NCBI GenBank assembly: GCA_035048485.1
Contig: CM068592.1
Location: 41,448,045-41,512,044 of the forward strand
Direction: 5' to 3'
DNA length: 64,000 nt
DNA from: Pteria penguin
Lineage: Eukaryota; Mollusca; Bivalvia; Pterioida; Pteriidae
A model generated the notes under the pieces. It was not told the DNA's origin. It saw only the letters and a program-made list of their open reading frames with translations, and did no database searches. Of this stretch, positions 34,215-47,185 are shown one piece after another (positions within the stretch are counted from its first letter, which is position 1; every line of letters starts with the position of its first letter). A program made the position numbers and the translations under genes.

Positions 34215-36985
34215 ACCATATCATGTGGTGCTAACGTCATAATGATGTAAATGATAAAAGTGACAATATGATGTGGTGCTAACGTCATAGTGATGTAAAT
34301 GGTTATTATGTGGTAATATCATGTGGTGCTAACGTCATAGTGATGTAAATGATTATAATTTGACAATATCATGTGGTGCTAACGTCATAGTGATGTAAAT
34401 GATTATAATTTGACAATATTACGTGGTGCTAACGTCATAGTGATGTAAATGATTATAATGTGATAACATCATGTGGTGCTAACGTCATAGTGATGTAAAT
34501 GATTATAATGTGATAATGTAGTGTGGTGCTAACGCCATAGTGATGTAAATAATTATAATGTGGAAATATGATGTGATGCTAACGTCATAGTGATGTCAAT
34601 GATTATAATATGGCCATATCATGTGGGGCTAATGTCATAGTGATGTAAATGGTTATAATATGGCCATATCATGTGAGGCTAACGTCATAGTAATGTAAAT
34701 GATTATAATGTAACAATATCATGTGGTGCTAACGTCATAGTGATGTAAATGATTATAATTTGACAATATTACGTGGTGCTAACGTCATAGTGATGTAAAT
34801 GATTATAATGTGATAACATCATGTGGTGCTAACGTCATAGTGATGTAAATGATTATAATGTGATAATATCATGTGTTGCTAACGTCATAGTGATGTAAAT
34901 GGTTATTATGTGACAATATCATGTGGTGCTAACGTCAAAGTGATGTAAATGGTTATAATGTGGCCATATCATGTGGTGCTAACGTCATAGTGAAGTAAAT
35001 GATTATAATGTGACAATATCATGTGGTACTAACGTCATAGTGATGTAAATGATTATAATGTGATAATATCATGTGGTCCTAACGTCATAGTAATGTAAAT
35101 GATTATAATGAGACAATATCATGTGGTACTAACGTCACAGTGATGTAAATGATTATAATGTGGCAATATGATGTGGTGCTAACTTCATAGTGATGTAAAT
35201 GGATAAAATGTGACCATTTCATGCAGTGCTAACGTCATAGTGATGTAAATGGTTATAATGTGGCCATATCATGTGGTGCTAACGTCATAGTGATGTAAAT
35301 GATTATAATAGTGACAATATGATGTGGTGCTAACGTCAAAGTGATGTTAATGATTATAATGTGATAATATCATGTGGTGCTAACGTCATAGTGATGTAAA
35401 TGGTTATCATGTGGTAATATCATGTGGTGCTAGCGTCATAGTGATGTAAATGATTATAATTTGACATCATGTGGTGCTAACGTCATAGTGATATAAATGA
35501 TTATAATTTGACAACATCATGTGGTGCTAACGTCAAAGTGATGTAAATGGTTATAATGTGGCCATATCATGTGGTCCTAACGTCATAGTGATGTAAATGG
35601 TTATAATGTGACCATATCATGTGGTCCTAACGTCATAGTGATGTAAATGGTTATTATGTGACAATATCATGTGGTGCTAACGTCATAGTGATGTAAATGG
35701 TTATAATGTGATAATATCATGTGGTGCTAACGTCATAGTGATGTAAATGGTTATAATGTGGCCATATCATGTGGTGCTAACGTCATAGTAATGTAAATGG
35801 TTATAATGTGGCCATATCATGTGGTCCTAACGTCATAGTGATGTAAATGATTATAATGTAGCCATATCATGTGGTGCTAACGTCATAGTGATGTAAATGA
35901 TTATAATAGTGACAATATGATGTGGTGCTAACGTCAAAGTGATGTAAATGATTATAATGTGATAATATCATGTGGTCCTAACGTCATAGTAATGTAAATG
36001 ATTATAATGTGACAATATCTCGTTTTGCTAAAGTCATAGTGATGTAAATAATTATAATGAGACAATATCATGTGGTGCCAACGCTATAGTGATGTAAATG
36101 ATTATAATGTGACAATATCACGTGGTACTAACGTCATAGTGATGTAAATAATTATAATGTGGCAATATCATGTGATGCTAACGTCATAGTGATGTAAATG
36201 GATAAAATGTGACCATTTCATGCGCTGCTAACGTCATAGTGATGTAAATGGATAAAATCATGTGGTGCTAACGCGTAATGATGTAAATGGTTATAATGTA
36301 GTAATATCATGTGGTGCTAACGCGTAATGATGTAAATGATTATAATTTGGCCATATCATGTGGTGCTAACATCATAGTGATGTAAATGATTATAATGTGA
36401 TAATATCATGTGGTGCTAACGTCATAGTGATGTAACTGGTTATAATTTGACAATATCATGTGGGGCTAAAGTCATAGTGATGTAAATGATTATAATGTGG
36501 CCATATGATGTGTTGCTAACGTCATAGTGATGTAAATGGTTATTATGTGGTAATATCATGTGGTACTAACGTCATAGTGATATAAATGATTATAATGTGA
36601 TAATATCATGTGGTGCTAACGTCATAGTGATGTAAATGGTTATAATGAGGCCATATCATGTGGTGCTAACGTCATAGTGATGTAAATGATTATAATGTGG
36701 CCATATCATGTGGTGCTAACGTCATAGTGATGTAAATGATTATAATGTGACCATATCATGTGGTGCTAACGTCATAGTGATGTAAATGATTATAATGTGG
36801 CCATATCATGTGGTGCTAACGTCATAGTGATGTAAATGATTATAATGTGGCCATATGATGTGTTGCTAACGTCATAGTGATGTAAATGGTTATTATTTGA
36901 CAATATCATGTGGTACTAACGTCATAGTGATTTAAATGATTCTAATGTGACCATAGCATGTGGTGCTTACGTCATAGTGATGCAC
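34215..36985. repeat. 50-bp minisatellite, about 55 copies
   Basis: Unit ATCATGTGGTGCTAACGTCA then TAGTGATGTAAATGATTATA and ATGTGGCAAT; AACGTCATAG recurs exactly 50 bases apart (34681, 34731). Variation is concentrated in the last ten bases. A few units are shortened (near 35465, 36255 and 36315). Confidence 0.96.
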
Positions 36986-37250
36986 ATAGTTATAATGATA
37001 CCAGGGACGATTGGCACTTCGTTGTTTTTAATTTATTTTCTAAATGTTATCTTTATATTACTTTACGAAAATAGAACTGTAACATTTTTAAACAAGGTAC
37101 GTCTATTCTTAATATATAAAACATATAAAAATATCACATTAAAATTGTTGATTATCCATGGTTACCCTGATTAAGACTGTACAATGTACAATTTAAGCAG
37201 AGTGTGGGTATAAAGCTTATCAGAGACCAAAGGATGAAGTGAAGTATTGT

Positions 37251-38490
37251 CATAGTGTGTAGTTGGTTTTTTTTTCATCCATCGTTCCGTAACTTTTAAT
37301 AGTTTCAACTTCTTCAGAATTTCGGGAATGATTTTGATCAAGCTTGGTAAGCATGAAGTACTAAAGATCCACTAGTTTTACACTTTCATACCAAAAAGAA
37401 AACCCCAAAAAGCAAAACAAACAAATGGCGTTGAATCTATTGACTCAAGGTTACAAGTATCATAAACATTAAAAAAAACCCTTTGCTTTGGGACTTTTAG
37501 GTCTTATGCAGAACTTTAATCAAAATTCCGCAATATTATTTTTCAACGATCTATATCCAATGGAATTTCCCATCCCGATTTCTTGTGATCTTGTGTAAAA
37601 ACTTAAGAGGGTCAAATGTTCTGATAATTTTATCTCGTTTTCCAAAATAGTGAAACGCCTTCGTCATCGACAAAATGACCACCCAAAAAGACAGTAGGTC
37701 TTTATTGGATCTTTCTGCAGTCTTATGAACACTTTGACTTGAACATTGCACGCTGACTAACGGGCGAAGGGGACTATATGACGGACCTTTATGAAACCTC
37801 TTCAGAGGAGGCATAGTCCTGAGCCTCGTCCTCTGATTGTAAATCCGAATTGTTCAAGGGTCTGAGCTCGTTTCCAGATCGGCAGAGCACCGTTTTCTTA
37901 TGTTGATATTAATTTATACATAACTAGTCATTTCAACATATCTTGTGTCATTTCAATGATTTATAAAAAACAGAGAAAAATTAGCATTTATTTGTAATAT
38001 TGGTTTAAAATTTCTATTTCAAAAGTTATATGAAAGTATCATGTATCAAAGTATCATTTCTTGTGTAGGATGTATTATGATTTTCCTTTATTTTTGAAAT
38101 AGGCTAGTTCTGACATGTTGAAGGTTAGTGATTCAAATCCCACGGGAGACTAAGAAAAATACTGATTTCTTTACGAAGACTTCGTCTTCTCTCACATTTT
38201 TGTGTCATTTTCTTGATTTATTCAATACATATAGAGAATCCATAAAGCATTTATTCGCCAACTTTTATCGAAAATATCTCTTTGAGGGATTATTTGAAAA
38301 TTTCATTCGAATGTGTTTTGGTTTTTTATTACTTATATTTTTTGTCAGTTGTCAAAAACACTGTGAGCGAGAATATATTTACCTGCGAAATTCAAATCCT
38401 TCAAGCAGTAAGTTATTTGCGAAATGAACACATTATTCTCATGTAAGCGATATAGGCCCATTTTGGGTCTCTTGTTTTAATACACCTACT
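37251..38490 (+). mobile_element. Fragments of the same dispersed repeat, at least three pieces
   Basis: CCGTAACTTTTAATAGTTTC and GATTTTGATCAAGCTTGG (37290-37345) read like its 5' region. The stretches 37943-38155 and 38205-38420 match 29763-30000, and GCGATATAGGCCCATTTTGG then GTCTCTTGTTTT near 38448-38480 looks like its 3' terminus. No coding capacity was recognised; the minus-strand 87-codon frame at 37551-37814 lies inside it. Confidence 0.4.
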
Positions 38491-39359
38491 GTGTTTGGTT
38501 CCAAACAATAATATACAAAAGCAAGCGTTAAAAACAAGTATCGCAATAGTTTCCCGTTTGTTCAAACTTTCAACAAGCATTCAACTTTATTTTCTATAAA
38601 ATGGGGATTTTTTAAATACGAACTAGAAACAGCTATTAACGAAGTAAAACGGTACAATATATACATAAGGCAAATAAATCAAGTAACAATATTTCACTTT
38701 GTCAAGAAATTATACGAAATGAAGTTAAAAATCAAAACAACTCGGACTCCAACCAAAATGCTAAAACTTGGTCACCGGGAAAATAGATATATAAACAAGG
38801 AATGACATAGATATATAGCTACTCTATTAGGTTTTATTTCTTTTCATAATTCACCTCTACATACAGTTTAAAAAAACTTAATCAGAAGTCATTTCTCCTA
38901 TGATAGATGATATGTATGGGTCCATGACGACAGGGTCCCACGCGATATGGCTATTTTGTTAAATGTAGCGAAGATTATCTATTCTGTGTCCTGTAAGAAT
39001 TTCTAACCAAACCTCTCGATACGTATCGCTCTAAATATCTGACCGCTATCCTTCACCGACTTTGAAAATTTATTCTTAAGTTCAAAACACTTCCGAAAAA
39101 TTCGCACAGTCACCTCACAGTACTGATACAAAGGAAGGGCAAAATAAATCATTGTTTAACGAGCTCTCCTCCCAAACATTACAAGCAAGTATTTTGATCA
39201 GTGAATCGAGAATTTTGAGAATTTTACTTAGGAATGCAATCTACTTTTAATGTAAAATTTAAAGCCCGATTATTCATTATATAAATCAAGGGTAAAATCT
39301 TTCAGAGTGAAAATGACCATTTATCATATGGGTATAACAGCTGCATCTATTAGAAAAAC
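38491..39359. other. No feature recognised
   Basis: AT-rich sequence, no long frame or repeat. Confidence 0.5.
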
Positions 39360-40560
39360 ATAGGTTGGTTTGCTATGATGAACGTGGTGAAAAGGTCTAA
39401 GTTGACATGCATATTGTGGTAAGACGGTCTGAGTTAACATTGTGCATGGTGGTGGTCTGAGATGACATGCGTATGGTGATAAGATGGTCTGAGATGACAT
39501 GCGTATGGTGGTAAGAGTGTCCAAACTGACATGCATAAGGTGGTAAGAGGGTCCAAGTTAACATGCGTGTGGTAGTAAGAGGGTCTGAGTTGACGTGCGT
39601 ATGGTGGTAACAAGGTCTGAGTTGACATGCGTATGGTGGTATGAGGGTCCAAATTGACGTGCATATTGTGGTAAGAAGGTCTGAGTTGACTTGCGTAAGG
39701 TGGTTAGAGGGTCTAAGTTGACGTGTGCATGGTGGTAAGAAGGTCTGAGGTGACGTACGTAAGGTGGTTAGAGGGTCTAAGTTGACGTGTGCATGGTGGT
39801 AAGAAGGTCTGAGGTGACGTACGTAAGGTGGTTAGAGGGTCTAAGTTGACGTGTGCATGGTGGTAAGAAGGTCTGAGGTGACGTGGGTATGATGGTAAGA
39901 AGGTCTGAATGACGTGCATATAGTTGTAAGGAGGTCTGAGGTGACGTGCGTATGGTGGTTAGAGGGTCTAAGTTGATATGTGCATGGTGGTAAGATGGTG
40001 CGAGTTTCACATGCGTATGGTGGTAAGATGGTCTGAGTTGATGCGCGTATAGTGGTAAAAAGGTCCGAGCTGACGTGCGTATGGTGGTCAAATGGTGCGA
40101 ATTTCACGTGCGTATGGTGGTGGAATGTCAGAGTTGAAGTGCGTATGGTGTTAAAGGGGTCTAATTTCACGTGCGTAAAACGGACCGAGTTGACGTGCGT
40201 TTGGAGGTAAGAAGGTCTGAGCTGACGTGCATATAGTGATAAGAGGGTCTAAGTTGACATGTGTTTGGCGGTAAAAAGGCATGAGTTGACGTGGGTATGG
40301 TGGTAAGAAAGTCTGAGCTGACGTGTGTATGGTGGTAACTAGGTCTGAGTTAATATGCGTATGGTCGCAAAAAGGTCCGAGTTGATGTGCGTATGGTGGT
40401 AAGAAGGTCTGTGTTGACGTGTACGCTGGTAAGAAGGTATGAGTTGACGTGGGTATGGTGGTAAGAAGGTCTGATATGACGTACGTATGGTGGTAACAAG
40501 TTTTGATTTGATTTTCGTATGGTGGTAACAAGCTCTGAGTAAACTTGCATGTGATAGTAA
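39360..40560. repeat. 32-bp minisatellite, about 37 copies
   Basis: Unit of the type GACGTGCGTATGGTGGTAAG then AAGGTCTGAGTT, quite diverged. A 64-bp dimer variant (ACGTAAGGTGGTTAGAGGG next to GTGTGCATGGTGGTAAG) is repeated three times near 39714-39870. Confidence 0.93.
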
Positions 40561-41474
40561 GAGGGCAGTATTCACTTTACATATGAGGGACATATGTAAC
40601 CATAACAACGATATGACGTCATTCACAACGACGTATCTTAGCGAACATTCATGAAGCAGCAACCTTAATGAAAGGCTAGATATTGGTATATTGGGGGAAT
40701 TAGCTTCTCCTGTTTCTATAGACGCAACCGCCGACCAAAACGATATAGTGGTCATATAGGCAGAAATTCTTGTCCAGAAAATTTCAATTTAAATAAGATC
40801 TTAATTATAATTTTGATTTTTCAACCGAAGTAAACTTTTCAAGACATTAAAACGAACCAATCATAATAGTTAATTACATGCCTCCATTAAGGATGAATGT
40901 CGATGACCATATGGGTGAACAAAATTATGCCAAACAGCAGAAAAGTGTGATAAACGAGGAGTTTCTAAGTTATTATAGTATTACTTTTTACAGTACAATA
41001 CAAACATATCCCATATTGCAATCGTAATCGTGGGCACAGAAGAGTAACGGACCCATGGGAGAGGCAGGCATTAGCTGAGGTCAGGTAAACTCTGCCCCGC
41101 CCCCTTCCTTCCCTGTTGACCGGTCCTAATCGTCGTGAACTCCTTATATCTTGTAATAAGCTAAACATTACAGTCATGACGGTCATAAAACACTGACGGA
41201 AGGAAACATGCAAAATGCATAAAATACATAAATCACACAAGGTATGAAACAATAACCTAGCTCCCGTTAGAGGACAAACCGTGTCAAAAATTTATACAAA
41301 TAGGTCGATAGGCTTCGCCCGGAATTCAGACACAGGTTCTTCATTTAGTCGGCAAAATTTACAAATTCAAATGTTATCGAGTCATAGAACACTACTCATT
41401 ACTGTGTAAAAGACACAGTATTGGTTTTAATTCTTCTATTCAGTGGCATAATATTAAACGTTTTATCAAATGTC
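40561..41474. other. No feature recognised
   Basis: A moderately GC-rich patch (41040-41150) with a minus-strand frame of 95 codons; no motif seen. Confidence 0.45.
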
Positions 41475-42260
41475 AAATATAAAGCACGGAAGTATAGACA
41501 TTATCGCAGTCCAGTATACATTCGAGGTACGGAAGTATAGACAACATCGCAATCCAGTATACATTAGAGGTACGGAAGTATAGACAACATTGCAGTCCAG
41601 TATACATTCGAGGTACAGAAGTATACACACTATCGCATTCCAGTATACATGTACATTCGAGGCACGTCACCTCAGACCTCCCAGTATACATTCGAGATAC
41701 AGAAGTATAGACATTATCGCAGTCCAGTATACATTCGAGGTACGGAAGTATAGACTATATCGCAGTCCAGTATACATTCGAGGTACGGAAGTATAGACTA
41801 TATCGCAATCCAGTATACATTCGAGATACAGAAGTATAGACATTATCGCAGTTCAGTATACATTCGAGGTACGGAAGTATAGACAACATCGCAATCCAGT
41901 ATACATTCGAGGTACGGAAGTATAGACAACATCGCAGTCCAGTATACATGTACATTCGAGGTACGGAAGTATAGACAACATCGCAATCCAGTATACATTC
42001 GAGGTACGGAAGTATAGACAACATCGCAATCCAGTATACATTCGAGGTACGGAAGTATAGACAACATCGCAATCCAGTATACATTCGAGGTACGGAAGTA
42101 TAGACAACATCGTATTCCAGTATACATTCGAGGTACGGAAGTAAAGACAACATCGCATTCCAGTATACATTCGAGGTACAGAAGTATAGACAATATCGCA
42201 GTTCAGAATACAGTCGAGGTACGGTGGTATAGACAATATCGCAATTCAGTATAAATACCA
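41475..42260. repeat. 43-bp minisatellite, about 18 copies
   Basis: Unit of the type CATTCGAGGTACGGAAGTAT then AGACAACATCGCAATCCAGTATA, period 43 (42001, 42044). Two units carry an extra GTACAT insertion. Unrelated in sequence to the other 43-bp satellite at 23136-28046. Confidence 0.95.
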
Positions 42261-42299
42261 TGATAATAGATGATAGAGAAACACATCAGGTGTTGATGA

Positions 42300-42530
42300 G
42301 AGTAAGCATACCCTGTTAATCGGTTACATCCACCTTTATCTCATAGCTATCACAGTGTAAACGGTAGGTTACCTCACTAATTAGGTAACGTCACTTCTAT
42401 TGACCGTCCCAAGTCGGTACCACAACTTTATGACAATAGAATATTTCTGTGATGCCTGTTTAAGCACTTTGTTGTCCGTGGCGACTTATGTCATACAGCC
42501 GAGTCAGATGTCGTACTTATTATCAGCATA
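42300..42530 (+). repeat. Dispersed repeat, copy 1 of 3
   Basis: Carries GACCGTCCCAAGTCGGTACC, AATATTTCTGTGATG and GTCATACAGCCGAGTCAGAT, matching 46510-46830 and 52976-53250. It starts right after the 43-bp minisatellite ends. Confidence 0.5.
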
Positions 42531-43299
42531 AACGACTACATTCACTGTCATCGAAAGAATAAATCATCACGATATATTATAGAAACTTGTACTGATATAA
42601 AAGGTCGTCATAGCGACAATAATTCAAACCGATATGTAAACGACCTCTCATATTTTATATGCAACGAATATAATAACAATTTAATTACATTTGCATCATT
42701 GAAGTTAATACCAAATATTTTCGGTCGGAGCACAAATACAAACATACATTTTTAAACTTATCATTAATAAAACACATTCTCCTTTTAATGACACCTTAAC
42801 ATTTTTGCCTTCAACATATTCTATTGACAAAAGTTGAAAATATCACAAGAATTACAAAGACAATATCAGATGTTCTTACAAGCTTTTATAGCTAAACAAC
42901 ACTAAACGATGATGGATACTTTGACTTTTGCGAATAAACTGAGTTGAACATTGAACATCGGACATTGTATTGGCCTAATATTGCATACCATATACGTTTC
43001 AAATTGATAACTCTAAGCATTTTTTTCCGATTTCATGTCAAGAATCGTGAGGAAGGTGTTTACAGAGAAACAATTACCTAGCGCTGGTTGATTGCTTTCT
43101 TTGATGTGGACAATACCCCTTACCTGAGTATTAATTAAATGATGACTCCTCAACACTCTACCTGTCAAATACCCTGTCAATATCATTGTCAAATATCATA
43201 GTTATTTATGAAGTAATGCATTGATAAACAGAAACGTAACACGTTACTCTTAAAAAGACGAGTACATTAAATCATCGATACGAAACAATTAGTATAAGT

Positions 43300-45690
43300 A
43301 TATCTGTATCGTGCGGTGAAAGCCGGCGTGGCCTAGTGGTATCGCACTGGACTCCTGATCGGGAGACCGGGGGTTCGAGTCCCGCTCTGGTCATGCCGGT
43401 GTACATGTCCTGTCTTTCGGATGAGACAGTAAAAACCGAGGCCCCGTGTCGTGGTATGCATGGCACGTTAAAGATCCCTCACTGCTTTGGGTGGGTCCGT
43501 TGCAAACGTCAAAAATTTTTATGCCCGACATCAAGCAGATGCCGTCACCATATACGTGAAATATTCGTGGTGTGACGTTAAACAAAAATCAATCAATCAA
43601 TCGTGTGGTGAGATATACTCACGTCCTGATGTAACATTTGTATCGTGTGGTGAGATGTACTCACATCCTGATGTAACATTTGTATCGTGTGGTGAGATAT
43701 ACTCACGTCCTGATGTAACATTTGTATCGTGTGGTGAGATGTACTCACATCCTGATATAACATCTGTATCAAGTGGTGAGATGTACTCACATCCTAATGT
43801 AACATCTGTATCGTGCGGTGCGATGTACTCACATTCTGATGTAACACCTGTATCGTGTGGTGAGATGTACTCACGTCCTGATGTAACATCTGTATCGTGT
43901 GGAGAGATGTACTCACATCCTGATGTAACATCTGTATCGTGCGGTGCGATGTACTCACATTCTGATGTAACATCTGTATCATGTGGTGAGATGTACTCAC
44001 ATCGTGATGTAACATCTGTATTGTGTGGTGAGATGTACTCACATCCTGATGTAACACCTGTATCGTGTGGTGAGATGTACTTAGGTCCTGATGTAATATC
44101 TGTATCGTGCGGTGAGATGTACTCACATCCTGACCTAACATCTGTATCGTTTGGTGAGATGTACTCACATCCTAATGTAACATCTGTATCCTTTGGTGAG
44201 ATGTACTCATGTCCTGATGTAACATCTGTATCGTGCGGTGAGATGTACTCACATTCTGATGCAACATCTGTATCGTGTGGTGAGATGTACTCACATCCTC
44301 ATGTAACATCTGTATCGTGTGGTGAGACGTACTCACATCCTGATGTAGCATCTGTATCGTGTGGTGAGATGTACTCACATCTTGATGTAACATCTGTATC
44401 GTGTGGTGAGATGTACTCACATCCTGATGTAACATCTGTATCGTGTGGTGAGACGTACTCACATCCTGATTTAGCATCTGTATCGTGTGAAGAGATGTAC
44501 TCACATCCTCATGTAACATCTGTATCGTGTGGTGAGATATGCTCATGTCCTGATGTAACATCTGTATCGTATGGTGAGATGTACTCAAGTCCTGATGTAA
44601 CACCTGTATCGTGTGGTGAGATGTACTTAGGTCCTGATGTAATCATCTGTATCGTGCGGTGAGATGTACTCACATCCTGACCTAACATCTGTATCGTTTT
44701 GTCAGATGTACTCACATCCTGATGTAACATCTGTATCGTGTGGTGAGATGTACTCACGTCCTGATGTAACATCTGTATCGTGTGGTGAGATGTACTCACA
44801 TCCTGACCTAACATCTGTATCGTGTGGTGATTTGTACTCACGTCCTGATGTAACATCTGTATCGTGTTGTGAGATGTACTCACGTTCTGATGTAACATCT
44901 GTATCGTGTGTTGAGCTGTACTCACATCCTGACCTAATATCTGTATCGTTTGGTGAGATGTACTCACATCCTGATGTAACATCTGTATCGTATGGTGAGA
45001 TGTACTCACATCGTGATGTAACATCTGTATCGCGTGGTGAGATGTACTCACGTCCTGATGTAACATCTGTATCGTGTGGTGAGATGTACTCACATCCTGA
45101 TGTAACATCTGTATCGTGTGGTGAGATGTACTCACATCCTGACCTAACATCTGTATCCTTTGGTGAGATGTACTCACATCCTGATGTAACATCTGTATCG
45201 TGTGGTGAGATGTACTCAATTCCTGATGTAACATCTGTATCGTATGGTGAGATATACTCACGTCCTGATGTAACATCTGTACCATGTGGTGAGATGTACT
45301 CACGTCCTGATGTAACATCTGTATCGTGTGGTGAGATGTACTCACGTCCTGATGTAACATCTGTATCGTGTGGTGAGATGTACTCACATCGTGATGTAAC
45401 ATCTATATCGTGTGATGAGATGTACTCACATCCTTATGTAACATCTGTATCGTGTGGTGAGACGTACTCACATCCTGATGTAACATCTGTATCATGCGGT
45501 GAGATGTACACACGTCCTGATGTAACATCTGTATCGTATGGTGAGATGTACTCACATCCTGATGCAACATCTGTTTCATGTGGTGAGATGTACTCACATC
45601 CTGATTTAACATCTATATCGTGCGGTGAGATATACTCACATCCTGATGTAACATCTGTATCGTGTGGTGACAAGTACTTTAAAGTAAGGT
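43300..45690. repeat. 42-bp minisatellite, about 50 copies, split by a SINE
   Basis: Unit TCGTGTGGTGAGATGTACTC then ACATCCTGATGTAACATCTG and TA. 42 bp is 14 codons (SCGEMYSHPDVTSV on the plus strand), open for 391 and then 342 codons with a 1-base shift at about 44642; the minus strand is open too. I treat it as non-coding. One unit precedes the SINE at 43320 and the rest follow it. Confidence 0.95.
43320..43600 (+). mobile_element. SINE family A, young copy inserted in the 42-bp array
   Basis: Nearly identical to the copy at 22649-22921 across head, core and AATCAATCAATC tail. ATCGTGCGGTGA precedes it and ATCGTGTGGTGA follows, a target-site duplication within the repeat unit (one C/T difference). 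Confidence 0.9.
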
Positions 45691-45857
45691 AAATTGGTGC
45701 TGGAATTATGCAAACGGACACACAATGAAGAATATATACCATCAATTAAATTCAGATATTTCTAAATATATCCTACTTTTGAGATCGATCATTAACTGAA
45801 ACTGACCCTGAATTTCTAGCTTTAAGTGTAAATGAACACTTCACGTGTATTGCATTA

Positions 45858-45859
<2 letters not shown>

Positions 45860-45908
<49 letters not shown>
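45860..45908. repeat. (GA)n microsatellite flanked by CTTCACGTG / CACGTGAAG
   Basis: About 24 GA dinucleotides; the 9-bp inverted repeat with a CACGTG E-box lies at about 45840 and 45910. Confidence 0.93.
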
Positions 45909-45910
<2 letters not shown>

Positions 45911-46509
45911 ACGTGAAGAAATTCAATATGCAAAAAGTGAAATACATCATCTTTTTATATTTTATTCCATTAACACGTTAACACCCTTCACTAATTATAT
46001 CACACACTTTACTTTCTTTATTTTTGTAGTTTGTTACACCTATGAAATCAGAATGTTCAGTGTTAAATATTGTTTTGGCAGTTGTAAATAATTGTTTTAA
46101 AAATCTTTGCCGTTGGTTGTTTCTAGCTTTTGATAATTTGCTCATTGTTTATAATTTTGTTGATTTTATCGTCCATTTTGACACATTCTAAATGATTGAA
46201 TGCTTCTATAAAAATTTCTGGATTCCATTTGTTTTCTATCCTTCTCTTTTCTTTGGCACAAAATAGATATCGGTATTGCTTCTGCCATCTCGATCCTTTA
46301 GTAATAAACGTTATAGCATATCCGTGATATAGTGAAGAACTGGCAATTCTTTTAATCTAGTGCTAAATCAGAGAATTTAATAATTGTACATATTTTCTAA
46401 AACCGTAGGTATAACAAAATGCAAAAATAAAAAAAATTGTGATAAAATTAAAGAAGAAAATGTGTTTAATTTTAAAATATTAACGTTTAATTCTTAAGTC
46501 TTTTCATGA
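45909..46509. other. No feature recognised
   Basis: Very AT-rich; A/T runs only. Confidence 0.55.
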
Positions 46510-46830
46510 GACAATTTTATGACCTCTCGTCTTGAGAAACCTGTTGATCCTTGTTCTCTATATGGAGGAATATCTATAAAATTTTTCAATGTGTTTCCTT
46601 TTGATTGTGCTTCTTTTGCGGTGAGTGGGAAGGTGGGAGCCCGGTTAACCATACCATTTGAATGACGTTTGTTACTTTAACTGACCGTCCTGAGTCGGTA
46701 TCGTAACTGCAATACATTCGAATATTTTTGTAATGTTTTCTGTGTTAATTTTACTTTTATCATTTTTGTGTGCATGTCCCTGGTGATTTGTGTTGTACAG
46801 CCTGGTCAGATGTCTTCAGTCTTCTCCTTA
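46510..46830 (+). repeat. Dispersed repeat, copy 2 of 3
   Basis: Shares blocks with 42300-42530 and 52976-53250, all on the same strand: TTTTATGACCTCTC, GTGAG..GGAAGGTGGG, GACCGTCCTGAGTCGGTA and a (T)GTACAGCC(T)GGTCAGATGTC end. This copy directly precedes the GIY-YIG-like fragment, so the block may be an untranslated or promoter part of the same retroelement. Confidence 0.55.
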
Positions 46831-46858
46831 GTAAAACGAAATCTTACTTGCAATTCTA

Positions 46859-47185
46859 CAAAATGTAATATATGTCATATCATGTGACAAATGTAATGAA
46901 GAATACATTGGATCAACACAGAGTAGCTTTACATAAAAGCAATATAAAACATTCACATATCGAGTTTTATTTGTAAGTAAACACCTTCCTAACTATAGTA
47001 ATGGCAAATTTAAAATCATGTCTATATACTGAACAGACAACTATTCACTCAATATATCAACGAGCAAGATATCATCAACAAATACAAACTTTCCCCCAAC
47101 AAAACATAATATCACCGCAAGTAGTGAAAGGGGGGTTTCCCCTGAAGAGGCTCGTAATGCCGTAACACGTGTTTTAGTGGAGTAA
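46859..47185 (+). pseudogene. GIY-YIG-like endonuclease fragment, probably of a Penelope-type retroelement
   Basis: One frame of 109 codons with two internal stops reads NVIYVISCDKCNEEYIGST, the pattern of the Penelope-element GIY-YIG domain: a hydrophobic strand, a CxxC pair and YIG-S/T. It is followed about 25 residues later by LFVSKHLPNYSNGKFKI, where such domains usually carry the 'v.kHf......f.v' block, and ends EEARNAVTRVLVE before a TAA. The internal stops make it a dead copy. No reverse transcriptase was found upstream, where 46510-46830 instead matches a dispersed repeat. Confidence 0.5.
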
